Shown one piece after another: positions 46,821-55,917 of a stretch of 64,000 nt of DNA. This DNA comes from Liquidambar formosana (taxonomy: Eukaryota; Streptophyta; Magnoliopsida; Saxifragales; Altingiaceae), in contig CM077823.1 of NCBI GenBank assembly GCA_039720395.1, positions 12,790,107-12,854,106 of the forward strand. The letters are read 5' to 3'. A model generated the notes under the pieces. It did no database searches and was not told the origin of the DNA. It was given only the letters and a program-made list of their open reading frames with translations. The translations under genes and the position numbers were made by a program. Numbering within the stretch: the first letter of the stretch is position 1; each line of letters opens with the position of its first letter.

Positions 46821-47077
46821 CAGTCGACTGAATCACCATTTCAGTCGACTGAATTGTCCTGGGAAAGGCTCCAAAGGCTACTGCCTGAATCAGTGGACTG
46901 AAAGTCCATTTCAGTCGACTGATTTGCCATTTCAGTCGACTGATTTGGCACATCAGTCGACTGATTTGCCCAGTGAGTGCAATCAAGAGCAGGGCCTGAT
47001 TCAGTGGACTGAATAGTCAATTCAGTCGACTGAAATGCCCATTAAGTCGACTGATTTGACTTTTCAGTCAACTGAAA
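46821..47077. repeat. Internal array of 21-bp-phased palindromes
   Basis: Ten copies of an 11-mer centred on GTCGAC, GTGGAC or GTCAAC (form cagtcgactga). Start positions are 46,821 and 46,842; 46,891, 46,912, 46,933 and 46,954; 47,003, 47,024, 47,045 and 47,066. Spacing within each group is exactly 21 bp. It lies between the pol stop and the third ORF. Confidence 0.9.
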
Positions 47078-47182
47078 CACTAGGTAAATCAATTTCAACC
47101 AAAATCTTTTGAGTGTGTGAGTGAAATGCAAAGCACAACATAGACATACATCAAGATAAGAGTAGAAGAACCAAGATATGCA

Positions 47183-50100
47183 TCAATTCACTACATCATG
47201 CATTAAACACATGCCAAGTTCTCTTTTAATGAAGTTAAAACGGTCTTCTTGAAGAGGTTTAGTAAAGATATCGGCCAATTGATGGTCGGTACCTATGAAA
47301 TCAATCTCAATATCACCTCTTTGGACATGATCACGAATAAAATGATGTCTTATCTCAATGTGCTTAGTCCGTGAGTGTTGAATGGGGTTCTTGGTTAAGT
47401 TGATAGCACTAGTATTATCACATTTAATGGGAATGTGGTCAAAGTGAAGTCCATAGTCCTCAAGTTGTTGTTTCATGTACAACACTTGTGCACAACAACT
47501 ACCGGCTGCAATGTATTCGGCCTCGGTGGTTGAGAGTGCAACCGATGTTTGTTTCTTACTAAACCAAGAAACTAGTGAATGTCCTAGGAAATGGCAAGTC
47601 CCACTAGTGCTTTTGCGGTCATCTTTGCCACCGGCAAAATCCGCATCGGAGTAACTAAGCATATCAAAAGAGGTATACTTAGAAAACCATAATCCAAGGT
47701 TAATTGAGCCACTTAAGTATTTAAAGATACGCTTAACGGCAAGCAAGTGAGATTCTTTAGGACATGATTGAAATCTAGCACATAAGCAAACACTAAACAT
47801 GATATCGGGTCTACTTGCGGTTAAATAAAGTAAACTTCCAATCATACCTCTATATTTCTTTTGATCAACATTTTTACCCTTTTCATCCTTGTCAATCTTG
47901 ATGGAAGTGCTCATTGGAGTAGAAAACTCTCTACCATCTTCCAATCCGTACTTTTTGAGTAGATCTTTGACATATTTGGATTGATTGATGAAAGTTCCTT
48001 CCTTTGTTTGTTTGATTTGAAGTCCAAGAAAGAATGTCAATTCTCCCATCATGCTCATCTCAAATTCTTCCTGCATAATCTTAGAAAATTCTTTGCAAAG
48101 ATTCTCATTAGTGGATCCAAAAATGATATCATCAACGTAGATTTGCACTAAAAGCATATCATTATCAATGGTTTTAATGAAAAGTGTGGTGTCGAGTTTT
48201 CCTCTCTTAAAACCATTTTTGAGTAAAAATCCACTAAGTCTTTCATACCAAGCTCTAGGAGCTTGTTTCAAACCATATAAAGCTTTTCTTAGTTTAAAAA
48301 CATGATTTGGAAATTCATGACTTTCAAAACCGGGAGGTTGTTCAACATAAACTTCCTCTTCTATGAAACCATTTAAAAATGCACTCTTGACATCCATTTG
48401 AAACAATTTGAAATTTTTATGACATGCATAGGCAAGTAACATCCTTATGGCTTCTAGTCTAGCTACCGGAGCATAGGTTTCATCATAATCTATGCCTTCT
48501 TGTCGATTATAACCTTGGGCTACAAGTCGAGCCTTGTTTCTAGTAACAACTCCGGATTCATCCTTTTTGTTTCTAAATACCCATTTAGTTCCAATTACTC
48601 CATGGTCATGTGGTCTAGGTACCAAGGTCCAAACCTTGTTCCTTTCAAATTGATTGAGTTCTTCTTGCATAGCAAGGACCCATGATTCATCATTTTCAGC
48701 TTCATTAATGTTCTTAGGTTCAATTTGAGATAGGAAAGCAAGATGATCACATAAATTTCTCATGGAAGAACGAGTTCTTACCCCACGTGAGGGTTCACCT
48801 AAGATTTGATCTTTAGGATGATTCCTCACAAATTTCCAAGTCTTGGTGACATCCGGATGGAGTGGAGCATTTTCAACTTCAACTTCTTCTTCCGGATTCT
48901 TGTCTTTAATAACTTCATCTTCTTCCTTTTCTTTGCCTTTGTCTAGTGGATCTTCTTTATCATTTAGACTCAAGGTTTCAACTTGTTCTTGCAAGCTTGT
49001 ACCTACATCATCATCATCATCCACATATTTCTTGGGTGCAAGAGGGTTAGTTTCATCAAATACAACATGCATTGATTCTTGAACAGTTAAAGTTCTCTCG
49101 TTAAACACCCTATATGCTTTACTCTTCATGGAATAGCCAAGAAACACACCTTCATCGGATTTAGAATCAAATTTGGAAAGTTTATCTCTATCATTCAATA
49201 TAAAGCATTTACAACCAAACACTTTAAAGTAACCTATGTTAGGTTTCTTATCATTCCATAGTTCATAAGGAGTTTTACCGAGTTTAGATCTTAAAAGAAC
49301 TCTATTCATTACATAGCATGCGGTATTAACGGCCTCGGCCCAAAAATATTGAGGTAAAGAGTGTTCATTTAGCATGGTTCTAGACATTTCCTCAAGTGTT
49401 CTATTCTTTCTTTCAACCACACCATTTTGTTGAGGAGTTCTAGGAGCGGAGAAATTGTGACCAAAGCCATTCTCATTACAAAATTGTACAATATCCTTAT
49501 TGACAAATTCGCTCCCTCTATCACTCCTAACATGTGTAATGGTATAGCCTTTCTCATTTTGGACTCTTCTACAATATGTCACAAATGTAGCATGAGTCTC
49601 ATCTTTATGTGCAAGGAAGAACACCCATGTATATCTAGAGTAGTCATCAACAATTACAAATGCATAATGCTTCCCTCCAAGACTTGCAATTGCAATAGGT
49701 CCAAATAGATCCATATGAATGAGTTGTAAAGGTCTAGTAGTTGAAATATGAGGCTTTGATTTAAAAGAGGACTTGGTTTGTTTTCCAAGTTGGCATGCAC
49801 TACAAACTCCATCTTTTGAAAACTTTGCTTTTGGTAAACCTCTTACAAGTTCATGCCTAGAAAGTTTTGAAATTAAATCCATGCTAGCATGTCCAAGTCT
49901 TCTATGCCATAACCAATGATTTTCGTTTAAAGCGGAGAAGCAATGTACATTTTGTAATGCGATTTCTTCAAACTCTATAGCATAGATGTTACCAATCCTA
50001 TATGCAACAAATAGGGTCTTATCTTCATCTCCAATTATGCATTTATTGGATTTAAAGGTAACTCTATATCCTTTATCACATAATTGACTAATGCTAAGGA

Positions 50101-50320
50101 GATTATGCTTTAAACCATCAACTAATAAAACATTTTCAACACAAAGTGAGGAATTCTTACCAACCTTACCAATGCCAATTATCTTACCCTTGGCATTATC
50201 TCCAAATGTCATGTAGCCGCCGTCCTTGGGCTTCAAAGAGACGAACTTTGATCTATCACCCGTCATATGCCTTGAGCACCCACTATCAAGAAACCATTTT
50301 TCATTGCTTGATGACTTCAA
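47183..50320 (-). CDS. Pol polyprotein of the Sirevirus-like element
   Basis: 1,045 residues without internal stops. Aspartic protease DSG is at residues 12-14 (WFLDSGCSRHMTGD). A pre-integrase zinc region (LWHRRLGHASM, then CSACQLGK) is followed by the integrase DDE residues within HMDLFGP, VRSDRGSEF and VVERKNRT. The reverse transcriptase has MDVKSAFLNG and the active-site YVDD (QIYVDDIIFGS). Copia-type RNase H follows with SYSDADFAG and STTEAEYIA, ending near TKPLQEDRFNFIKRELGM. All catalytic residues I looked for are present. The frame starts one position away from the gag frame. Confidence 0.95.
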   Translation of the reverse strand: MKSSSNEKWFLDSGCSRHMTGDRSKFVSLKPKDGGYMTFGDNAKGKIIGIGKVGKNSSLCVENVLLVDGLKHNLLSISQLCDKGYRVTFKSNKCIIGDEDKTLFVAYRIGNIYAIEFEEIALQNVHCFSALNENHWLWHRRLGHASMDLISKLSRHELVRGLPKAKFSKDGVCSACQLGKQTKSSFKSKPHISTTRPLQLIHMDLFGPIAIASLGGKHYAFVIVDDYSRYTWVFFLAHKDETHATFVTYCRRVQNEKGYTITHVRSDRGSEFVNKDIVQFCNENGFGHNFSAPRTPQQNGVVERKNRTLEEMSRTMLNEHSLPQYFWAEAVNTACYVMNRVLLRSKLGKTPYELWNDKKPNIGYFKVFGCKCFILNDRDKLSKFDSKSDEGVFLGYSMKSKAYRVFNERTLTVQESMHVVFDETNPLAPKKYVDDDDDVGTSLQEQVETLSLNDKEDPLDKGKEKEEDEVIKDKNPEEEVEVENAPLHPDVTKTWKFVRNHPKDQILGEPSRGVRTRSSMRNLCDHLAFLSQIEPKNINEAENDESWVLAMQEELNQFERNKVWTLVPRPHDHGVIGTKWVFRNKKDESGVVTRNKARLVAQGYNRQEGIDYDETYAPVARLEAIRMLLAYACHKNFKLFQMDVKSAFLNGFIEEEVYVEQPPGFESHEFPNHVFKLRKALYGLKQAPRAWYERLSGFLLKNGFKRGKLDTTLFIKTIDNDMLLVQIYVDDIIFGSTNENLCKEFSKIMQEEFEMSMMGELTFFLGLQIKQTKEGTFINQSKYVKDLLKKYGLEDGREFSTPMSTSIKIDKDEKGKNVDQKKYRGMIGSLLYLTASRPDIMFSVCLCARFQSCPKESHLLAVKRIFKYLSGSINLGLWFSKYTSFDMLSYSDADFAGGKDDRKSTSGTCHFLGHSLVSWFSKKQTSVALSTTEAEYIAAGSCCAQVLYMKQQLEDYGLHFDHIPIKCDNTSAINLTKNPIQHSRTKHIEIRHHFIRDHVQRGDIEIDFIGTDHQLADIFTKPLQEDRFNFIKRELGMCLMHDVVN

Positions 50321-50336
50321 GCATACCTACACAAGT

Positions 50337-52067
50337 TCAAGTAACTCTCTTTGGTACCCATACTTTCTTGGGTCCATAGGGGTTAGCCATAGGAGGTGAG
50401 GTTCCCTTAACTACCCACACCCTCTTGGTGAAACTTTTAGGTCTTTTTCTCATTTTGCAAGTATAGATGTTATGTCCCTCCTTCTTACAATAAGTGCATG
50501 AGATTTTAGGTGTACTAGAGACTTTAGGCTTAGGAAAGAAGTTAATATAAGATTTTTGTTTGACATTTTCTTGATAACCAATTCCGGCCTTATCAAAACA
50601 CCATCTTTGACTAGTTAATATCTTATCCAAGTTATCCCTTCCATTGGTAAACTTGGCCAAGGTATTAGTCAAGTCTTCAATCTTTTCTTTCAATGAAGTA
50701 TTTTCACTTTCAAGACTAGATTGAGAAATGGTAGGGGTTGAGTCTATCTTGCTTTTCAATTCTAAATTTTCATGTTTCAAAGCATTTAGTTCCTCTTGAA
50801 GAGATGAGATGTTCTTTTTCAAATCATTGTTTTTGTGAGAAAACCTTTTTAATTCAAGAAAAGTGTCTTCAAGTGCATCTTGTAATTCTTCATAAGTGGG
50901 AGGTTCTTCTATAGGATAATCAATAGAATTGAGTTCGATTACCTCATCCTCTTTTGCCATGAGACAAAAGTTTGCCACTTCTTGATCACAAGAAATCTCC
51001 TCATCTTCTTCATCACTATTTGCTTCATCATCCCATGTGACGGTGAAAGCCTTCTTCTTGAATTTTCTATTGTCCTTGAAGTTGTTGTTATTATGACTCG
51101 TCTTGTTGGAGTTGTTGTTGAGTTGAGGACAATTTATCTTGATATGTCCGGGCTTCTTGCATTCAAAACACACTTGTGGTTCTCTATTTGAGTTTTCTCC
51201 TTTATTTGGAATTCTTTTGGAGGAGTCACCCTTGTTGAATCTCCTTCCTTGATTTCTTCTAGAGAAGAACTTTTTGAGCTTGTGAGATATGAAAGCCATG
51301 TCTTCATCTTCTTCATTCTCACACTCTTCACTTGGTGGTTCTTCTTCGTCTTGTGAGGCTTTGAGAGCCATGCTTTTGGATGTCTTCCCTTCATCAATTT
51401 CACGAGCTTTGAATGCGAGTTCTTGTGTGACTAGGTTGCCGTCAAGATCACTTAAGGTCATTGATGATAGCTCCTTTGATTGAAGTAGAGTAGTGGTGAG
51501 GACATCCCATTGCTTAGGCAAGCTCCTAAGAATTTTTCTCACCAATTCGGAGTTAGTGTAGATCTTTCCAAGAGAACTTAAAGGATTAATGATAGCATTG
51601 AATCTAGCAAACATGTCTCTAATAGATTCATCCTTTTTCATTTTAAACATTTCATATTCACAAACAAGCATATTGATTTTTGCTTCTTTTACTTGAGATG
51701 TCCCTTCATAGGTGACTTCTAATGTATCCCATATCTCTTTGGCACTAGTGCACCTAGAGATTTTGCTAAATTCATCATTGGTTAAAGCACAATATAGTAA
51801 GCCAATGGCTTTAGAGTTAAGTTCAAGAGACTTATGATCAGCTGAGGTGTATTCTTGTGGTACTTTAGGAAGTGTAACTCCATCTACCACCTTAGTAGGG
51901 ATCAAAGGACCCTTAGAAGTGATATTCCATAGCTCATAGCTAGTGGATTGAATAAAAATTTGCATTCTGATTTTCCAGAAATTATATAGAGACGCATCTC
52001 CATTAAAAAGTGGTGGTCTATTGGACGATTGTCCTTCGGTGAATCCGTTACCACTATAGTTGGCCAT
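50337..52067 (-). CDS. Gag of the Sirevirus-like element
   Basis: 576 residues. The N-terminal part has the copia gag fold signature (NFWKIRMQIFI, then KEIWDTLEVTYEGTSQVKEAK). It carries one CX2CX4HX4C zinc knuckle near residue 305 (CFECKKPGHIKINC), a coiled-coil stretch and a second knuckle near residue 530 (CTYCKKEGHNIYTC). The length and two knuckles exceed the plain copia pattern. The stop TGA is at 50,337-50,339, 17 bases before the first pol ATG. Confidence 0.93.
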   Translation of the reverse strand: MANYSGNGFTEGQSSNRPPLFNGDASLYNFWKIRMQIFIQSTSYELWNITSKGPLIPTKVVDGVTLPKVPQEYTSADHKSLELNSKAIGLLYCALTNDEFSKISRCTSAKEIWDTLEVTYEGTSQVKEAKINMLVCEYEMFKMKKDESIRDMFARFNAIINPLSSLGKIYTNSELVRKILRSLPKQWDVLTTTLLQSKELSSMTLSDLDGNLVTQELAFKAREIDEGKTSKSMALKASQDEEEPPSEECENEEDEDMAFISHKLKKFFSRRNQGRRFNKGDSSKRIPNKGENSNREPQVCFECKKPGHIKINCPQLNNNSNKTSHNNNNFKDNRKFKKKAFTVTWDDEANSDEEDEEISCDQEVANFCLMAKEDEVIELNSIDYPIEEPPTYEELQDALEDTFLELKRFSHKNNDLKKNISSLQEELNALKHENLELKSKIDSTPTISQSSLESENTSLKEKIEDLTNTLAKFTNGRDNLDKILTSQRWCFDKAGIGYQENVKQKSYINFFPKPKVSSTPKISCTYCKKEGHNIYTCKMRKRPKSFTKRVWVVKGTSPPMANPYGPKKVWVPKRVT

Positions 52068-52107
52068 ATCGTTCCTCGCAAGACAAATATGTCAAATGCT
52101 AGAGGTT

Positions 52108-52121
52108 GGGCTCTGATACCA
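52108..52121 (-). other. Primer-binding site of the Sirevirus-like element
   Basis: Minus strand TGGTATCAGAGCCC follows the 5' LTR with one base between. It is complementary to the 3' end of plant initiator tRNA-Met, the usual copia primer. Confidence 0.9.
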
Positions 52122-52652
52122 ATTGTTGTCCCAAGTAAACAACCCTAGAGGGGGGGGTGAATAGGGTTATTGGCCAATTAAAAAATATGATAGCAAGCTA
52201 AAATCAGTTTATGGCAAATAGAGATATTCTCAATGATAAACAGTAAAGAGAATAAGAGAAAGAGAATGCAAACACAAGTTTTAACGAGGTTCAGCCTTCC
52301 CGCCTACGTCCTCGCCTCAAGAGCTCGCTTGAGGATTCACCAATCCACTATTCACTCTCCTTCAAGGTGGAGCAGCAAACCTTTACAACTCAAGTGCTTT
52401 CAACCAACACTTGTTCAGCCACACTTCCTCAAGTGCAAAGAATGGGGTTATCACCAACCCTTGATTACAAATTTGTAGAGATGAAATATGTGTACAAAGA
52501 AACTCTCTTTAAGAGTGAATAACACAGAGATTAAAGCTCAGCTCTCTTCTAATTGATTTGCTCAATGAATGCTCTTAATGAATTTAGGGCTAGAAGAATG
52601 AAAACAATGAATTCTCTTGTATTGATGCTCATAAATGCATTTGAATCATTGT

Positions 52653-52659
52653 TTATATA
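52653..52659 (-). promoter_or_regulatory. TATA-like box in the 5' LTR
   Basis: Minus strand CTATATAAAC, about 120 bp downstream of the nearest palindrome in the sense direction. It is the best core-promoter candidate in the LTR. Confidence 0.55.
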
Positions 52660-52778
52660 GGCATTAGGCATAATATGACCGTTTGGTGCAATAAATGCCG
52701 GGAAAGAGCCGTTTGGTGGCATTTAATGCCTCAACAACCTTTCAAAAACTAGCCGTTGGAGTTCTGAGATCGCACAAT

Positions 52779-52931
52779 CAGTCGACTGAATACTCAATTC
52801 AGTCCACTGATTTGCTAAATCAGTCGACTGAATTGGGAATTCAGTGGACTGATTTGAGCAGAATCAAAAGACAAGAGCAGAGGACCTCTTCTGCTTAAAT
52901 GAGTCGACTGATTCAAGAATGAGTCGACTGA
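52779..52931. repeat. Palindrome array in the 5' LTR
   Basis: Same six-unit arrangement as in the 3' LTR, starting at 52,779, 52,800, 52,821 and 52,842, then two further copies. It is the copy placed upstream of the presumed genomic RNA start. Confidence 0.9.
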
Positions 52932-53425
52932 TTTGGGCAGAAATGAACTTATAATGATTATATCACAAGTTTAAATCGATCAAGTTCATTTGTATCAACT
53001 TATGCCTTGTTCAAGTGATGAATTAAGTTTACCCAAGGATCCTAAGGTCCATCTAGGTCAAGGGAGCGATCATTTTGAGCAATCAAGTACATCAAAAACC
53101 TAATAACCTCACTCATAGCTATTTAAGTATCTTCATTGACGATGCTAGCTTGGTCTTGAGTGATCGTAGGTCTTTTGCATGCTTTCTATGCTCGTATGCT
53201 TTTGTGCTTGATTATCCTTGATATCATAAGCATGTGTGCTTTGAGTTCCATGATATTCATATATCTTTATGCTTCTTTTGGATCCATATGCTCAAGTACC
53301 TAGCTTTGATTATAATCTTGACAAATAAACCATTAGTACTTACATCGATCCTTTGTTATCATCAAAATCTCGGATATGCCCTTGGTTATATAACCTTGGG
53401 GCCAACAAATATCTCCTCCCTTTTA

Positions 53426-53708
53426 CTCCCTCCATCCCACAAAGATAGACGAAGTTCGATAAAACACGCCGTTTAAAAAAAGCCATCATTACATTGACTT
53501 ATCATTTATTAAATTTCATCTTTCTAAAAGTACAATCTCCTACTTGGTGTACTGGGTTTTGTGTTTAGAGTAATTATTGAAATAATAAAGGGTAGAATAG
53601 GAAAATTCAAAAAAAATTATGATTTGTCTTTTCAAAATGAACAAACATTTTGGGATAAAAAAAGTTAAAAAAAAATAAAAATGACATAGCTTAGTGGAAC
53701 GGAGGAAA
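53426..53708. mobile_element. Stowaway-type MITE
   Basis: The left end ctccctccatcccacaaag follows TA. The right end tggaacggagg is a weaker complement. The interior is similar to the Stowaway copy at 33,541 (tttcaaaatgaacaaac, complement of gtttattttgaaaag). Confidence 0.75.
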
Positions 53709-54542
53709 TAATAATATTTCAATAACATTATTAAAATGATTTTTACTCATTTCAATAATACTTAAAAACATGTCTTCTTAGTTCTTACAAAATGAAAATG
53801 ATTCTTACACTATGAATGACAAATTGACAATATATAAGAAGTAAAGATATAGACTCCTTAACATATGGTTCTCACTAACTATAGTAAGGCAAAAAATATA
53901 ACCTGATCAAATGTTATTAATCATAATTAATGACCAAAAAAGGTTATTTAAGATTAACAGGTTGTCATGAGTCAAGCCGAGCTGACTCAACAGAGTTACA
54001 TATAAGTTTTTCTCGTGACACATCCTACAGTGAGCCACTAGCCTTGTTTCCTTTTCATTTTTATGCTAGTGTATAGAAGAAAGGGGTTTTTTTTGGCAAA
54101 CTTGAAAACATAACTAAGAAGATAAGCTTGACCAGTTTTGATTTCATATTGTTTGGTAAGTCTCTTTTTCCTACTAAACAATTCAGCTTTGTTCTGAAAA
54201 CAATGCATAAATACAATTTTTTTTTTTTTTTTTCAAACCAATTGTGAACTAATTTATTTACAAAACCAAATAACAGTTATAGACTATACCTAGTTTGGTC
54301 CAGTTTTTGAAATTCTTAGACAGACCTTAAGGGAGCCTGTGGATAAGAGATGGGAGGTTGGCAAAACCCTATAATACAAAACGCACTAATAAAAAAGAAA
54401 ACTAGCTAATACATGTATTCTTAACAAATAACTTTATTAAAAATAAATAGCATTAAATAGCGACAATGGTTTTCATTTTAAAATAATATAAATCCAAGGT
54501 TTAAACTTTAGCCATATGTAAAATATCAATATTAGATGCCTT
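53709..54542. other. Intergenic, nothing recognised
   Basis: AT-rich DNA with a T run near 54,218-54,234. It is downstream of the kinase pseudogene on the minus strand and may hold its 3' UTR. No other coding signal was seen. Confidence 0.55.
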
Positions 54543-55436
54543 TTATTGAGCCTCTAATAATGTAATGGTGATCTCATTCGTTGAACTTTGTTCACGCTTG
54601 CTTGTTGAAGAATCTGCTTCAACTAGATTCCTTTCGGTGAAAAATCCAGGTTGTTTAGGTTGAGGCAATGAACCTTCACTACCCAACATCAGAACCATTG
54701 ATGACATGTTGGGCCTATCTTCTGGACTTCGTTGGACACATAATAGACCCATATAAATTAATCGCAACAATTCTGAGAGATCGTATGAGTTTCCCATTGA
54801 TGCATCTACCAGTTCCAATGATCTACCCTCTATATGGAGTCTCCATGCCTAAACAATTTGAAATTAAACCATGTTACATACCTATAGTAAGTTTAATTTA
54901 GAGAAATAAGCAAATATTAGTCAAAATTAGTACTTACATGTCCAATAAGGTTAAGGTGGTGGTCTGAATGATGGAAACCTCTATTTCTCTTTCCACTATC
55001 TCTAGCAATAAAACACCAAAACTAAACACATTAGATTTTGTGGAGTACATCCCATCAAGTGCATACTCAGGGACATATAACCACTGCAAGAAACTATAAT
55101 AATTAAATAAATAAACACGTACATTGAAAAGCTATTAGATAGAGACAATTAAAACTACATTATAGAGGTACCTACTATGTTCCAACCGGCCACTTTATCC
55201 GTGTTCGCCGCACTTTCATTTGCACCAAAACTTCTAGCCAAGCCAAAGTCAGATATTTTTGGGTTCATCTCATTGTCTGGTAAAATATTGCTTGCTTTGA
55301 AATTTCTATGAATTATCCCCAATCTAGAATCTCGAATCTCGAATCTCGATGAAGGTAAAGAAGTCCTTGAGCAACTCCATTAATAATGCGAAAACGTTTA
55401 GATGTACCAATTCAGTAGAATGCTCCGTGTGTGATC
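54543..55436 (-). pseudogene. S-domain receptor-like kinase pseudogene, 3' exons
   Basis: Three exons of the kinase end: about 55,436-55,172, 55,083-54,938 and 54,848-54,543 (stop), with GT-AG borders on the better ones. The last exon keeps [19 protein letters not shown] and an SRK-type tail ending TITLLEAQ. Damage: a repeated gagattc (three units near 55,328-55,350) shifts the frame after LLYLHR; the catalytic HRD reads HRN; single or double base losses break the SPEYA and LLLEIV regions. The DFG motif (SDFGLAR) is intact. The upstream part is cut off by the LTR element at 55,437. Intact relatives are plasma-membrane G-lectin receptor kinases. Confidence 0.88.
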
Positions 55437-55904
55437 TGATAGAACAATATTAAATCCATACTAGAAAACTAGAACACATGGAGACAATAATAGTAAATAA
55501 TATGCACGTACTTGTGGAAGCCATTGAATCCAATTAACAAACCTCTGCAAAAGAGACATACGGTTAGGAGGCCGATCTTCCTCTACTTGCTCCTCTTTTC
55601 ATTATGCAGCCACCAATGGGATAGGCTACTAAGGTTTTCAACTTATGGAGTGTAGAGGGGACCTGACCTATTTATAAAGAAACTTTATGGAGTCTTGCCC
55701 ATCATGGACTCCTTGACTTACAAGGAATAGGCCCACACTTTATAATCCTACATCACTGACCAAAGTGCACTAAAGCCCAAAAACTTAATTGATCACACAC
55801 TATAATGGGCTATACCGTATATCATTGCAAGCTAGACATTCAACCCATTTTTCACAATCTAGAAAACCAATCAATGTAAAGCCCACATATATGAAATTCT
55901 AACA
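55437..55904 (-). repeat. 3' LTR of the LARD-like element
   Basis: 468 bp. It differs from the other LTR by scattered substitutions and lacks one short tandem repeat (caatggga). Confidence 0.9.
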
Positions 55905-55917
55905 TTCTCCCACTTGG
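55905..55917 (-). other. Polypurine tract of the LARD-like element
   Basis: Minus strand CAAGTGGGAGAA directly before TGTTAG of the 3' LTR. Confidence 0.7.

Larger units (their letters stand above)
43668..53407 (-). mobile_element. Young Sirevirus-like Ty1/copia element, 9.74 kb
   Basis: LTRs of 1,287 and 1,285 bp begin TGTTGTCCC and end GCCAACA. The 5-bp flanks aatat at 43,663-43,667 and 53,408-53,412 are identical. Minus-strand order is 5' LTR, primer site, gag, pol, third ORF, polypurine tract, 3' LTR. By eye the LTRs differ at three substitutions (near 44,777, 44,840 and 44,899) plus two bases in a G run. The insertion is therefore recent. Long gag, an extra ORF behind pol, repeated purine tracts and clustered palindromes are features of the Sirevirus lineage. 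Confidence 0.95.
52123..53407 (-). repeat. 5' LTR of the Sirevirus-like element
   Basis: 1,285 bp, near-identical to 43,668-44,954. In the transcription direction it has the palindrome array (52,931 to 52,779) and then a TATA-like box at 52,653-52,659. Confidence 0.95.

Noticed and set aside
44326..47077. CRISPR-like spaced repeats
   Set aside because: Short palindromes at 21-bp spacing within a plant LTR retrotransposon; unit and spacer sizes and host exclude CRISPR.
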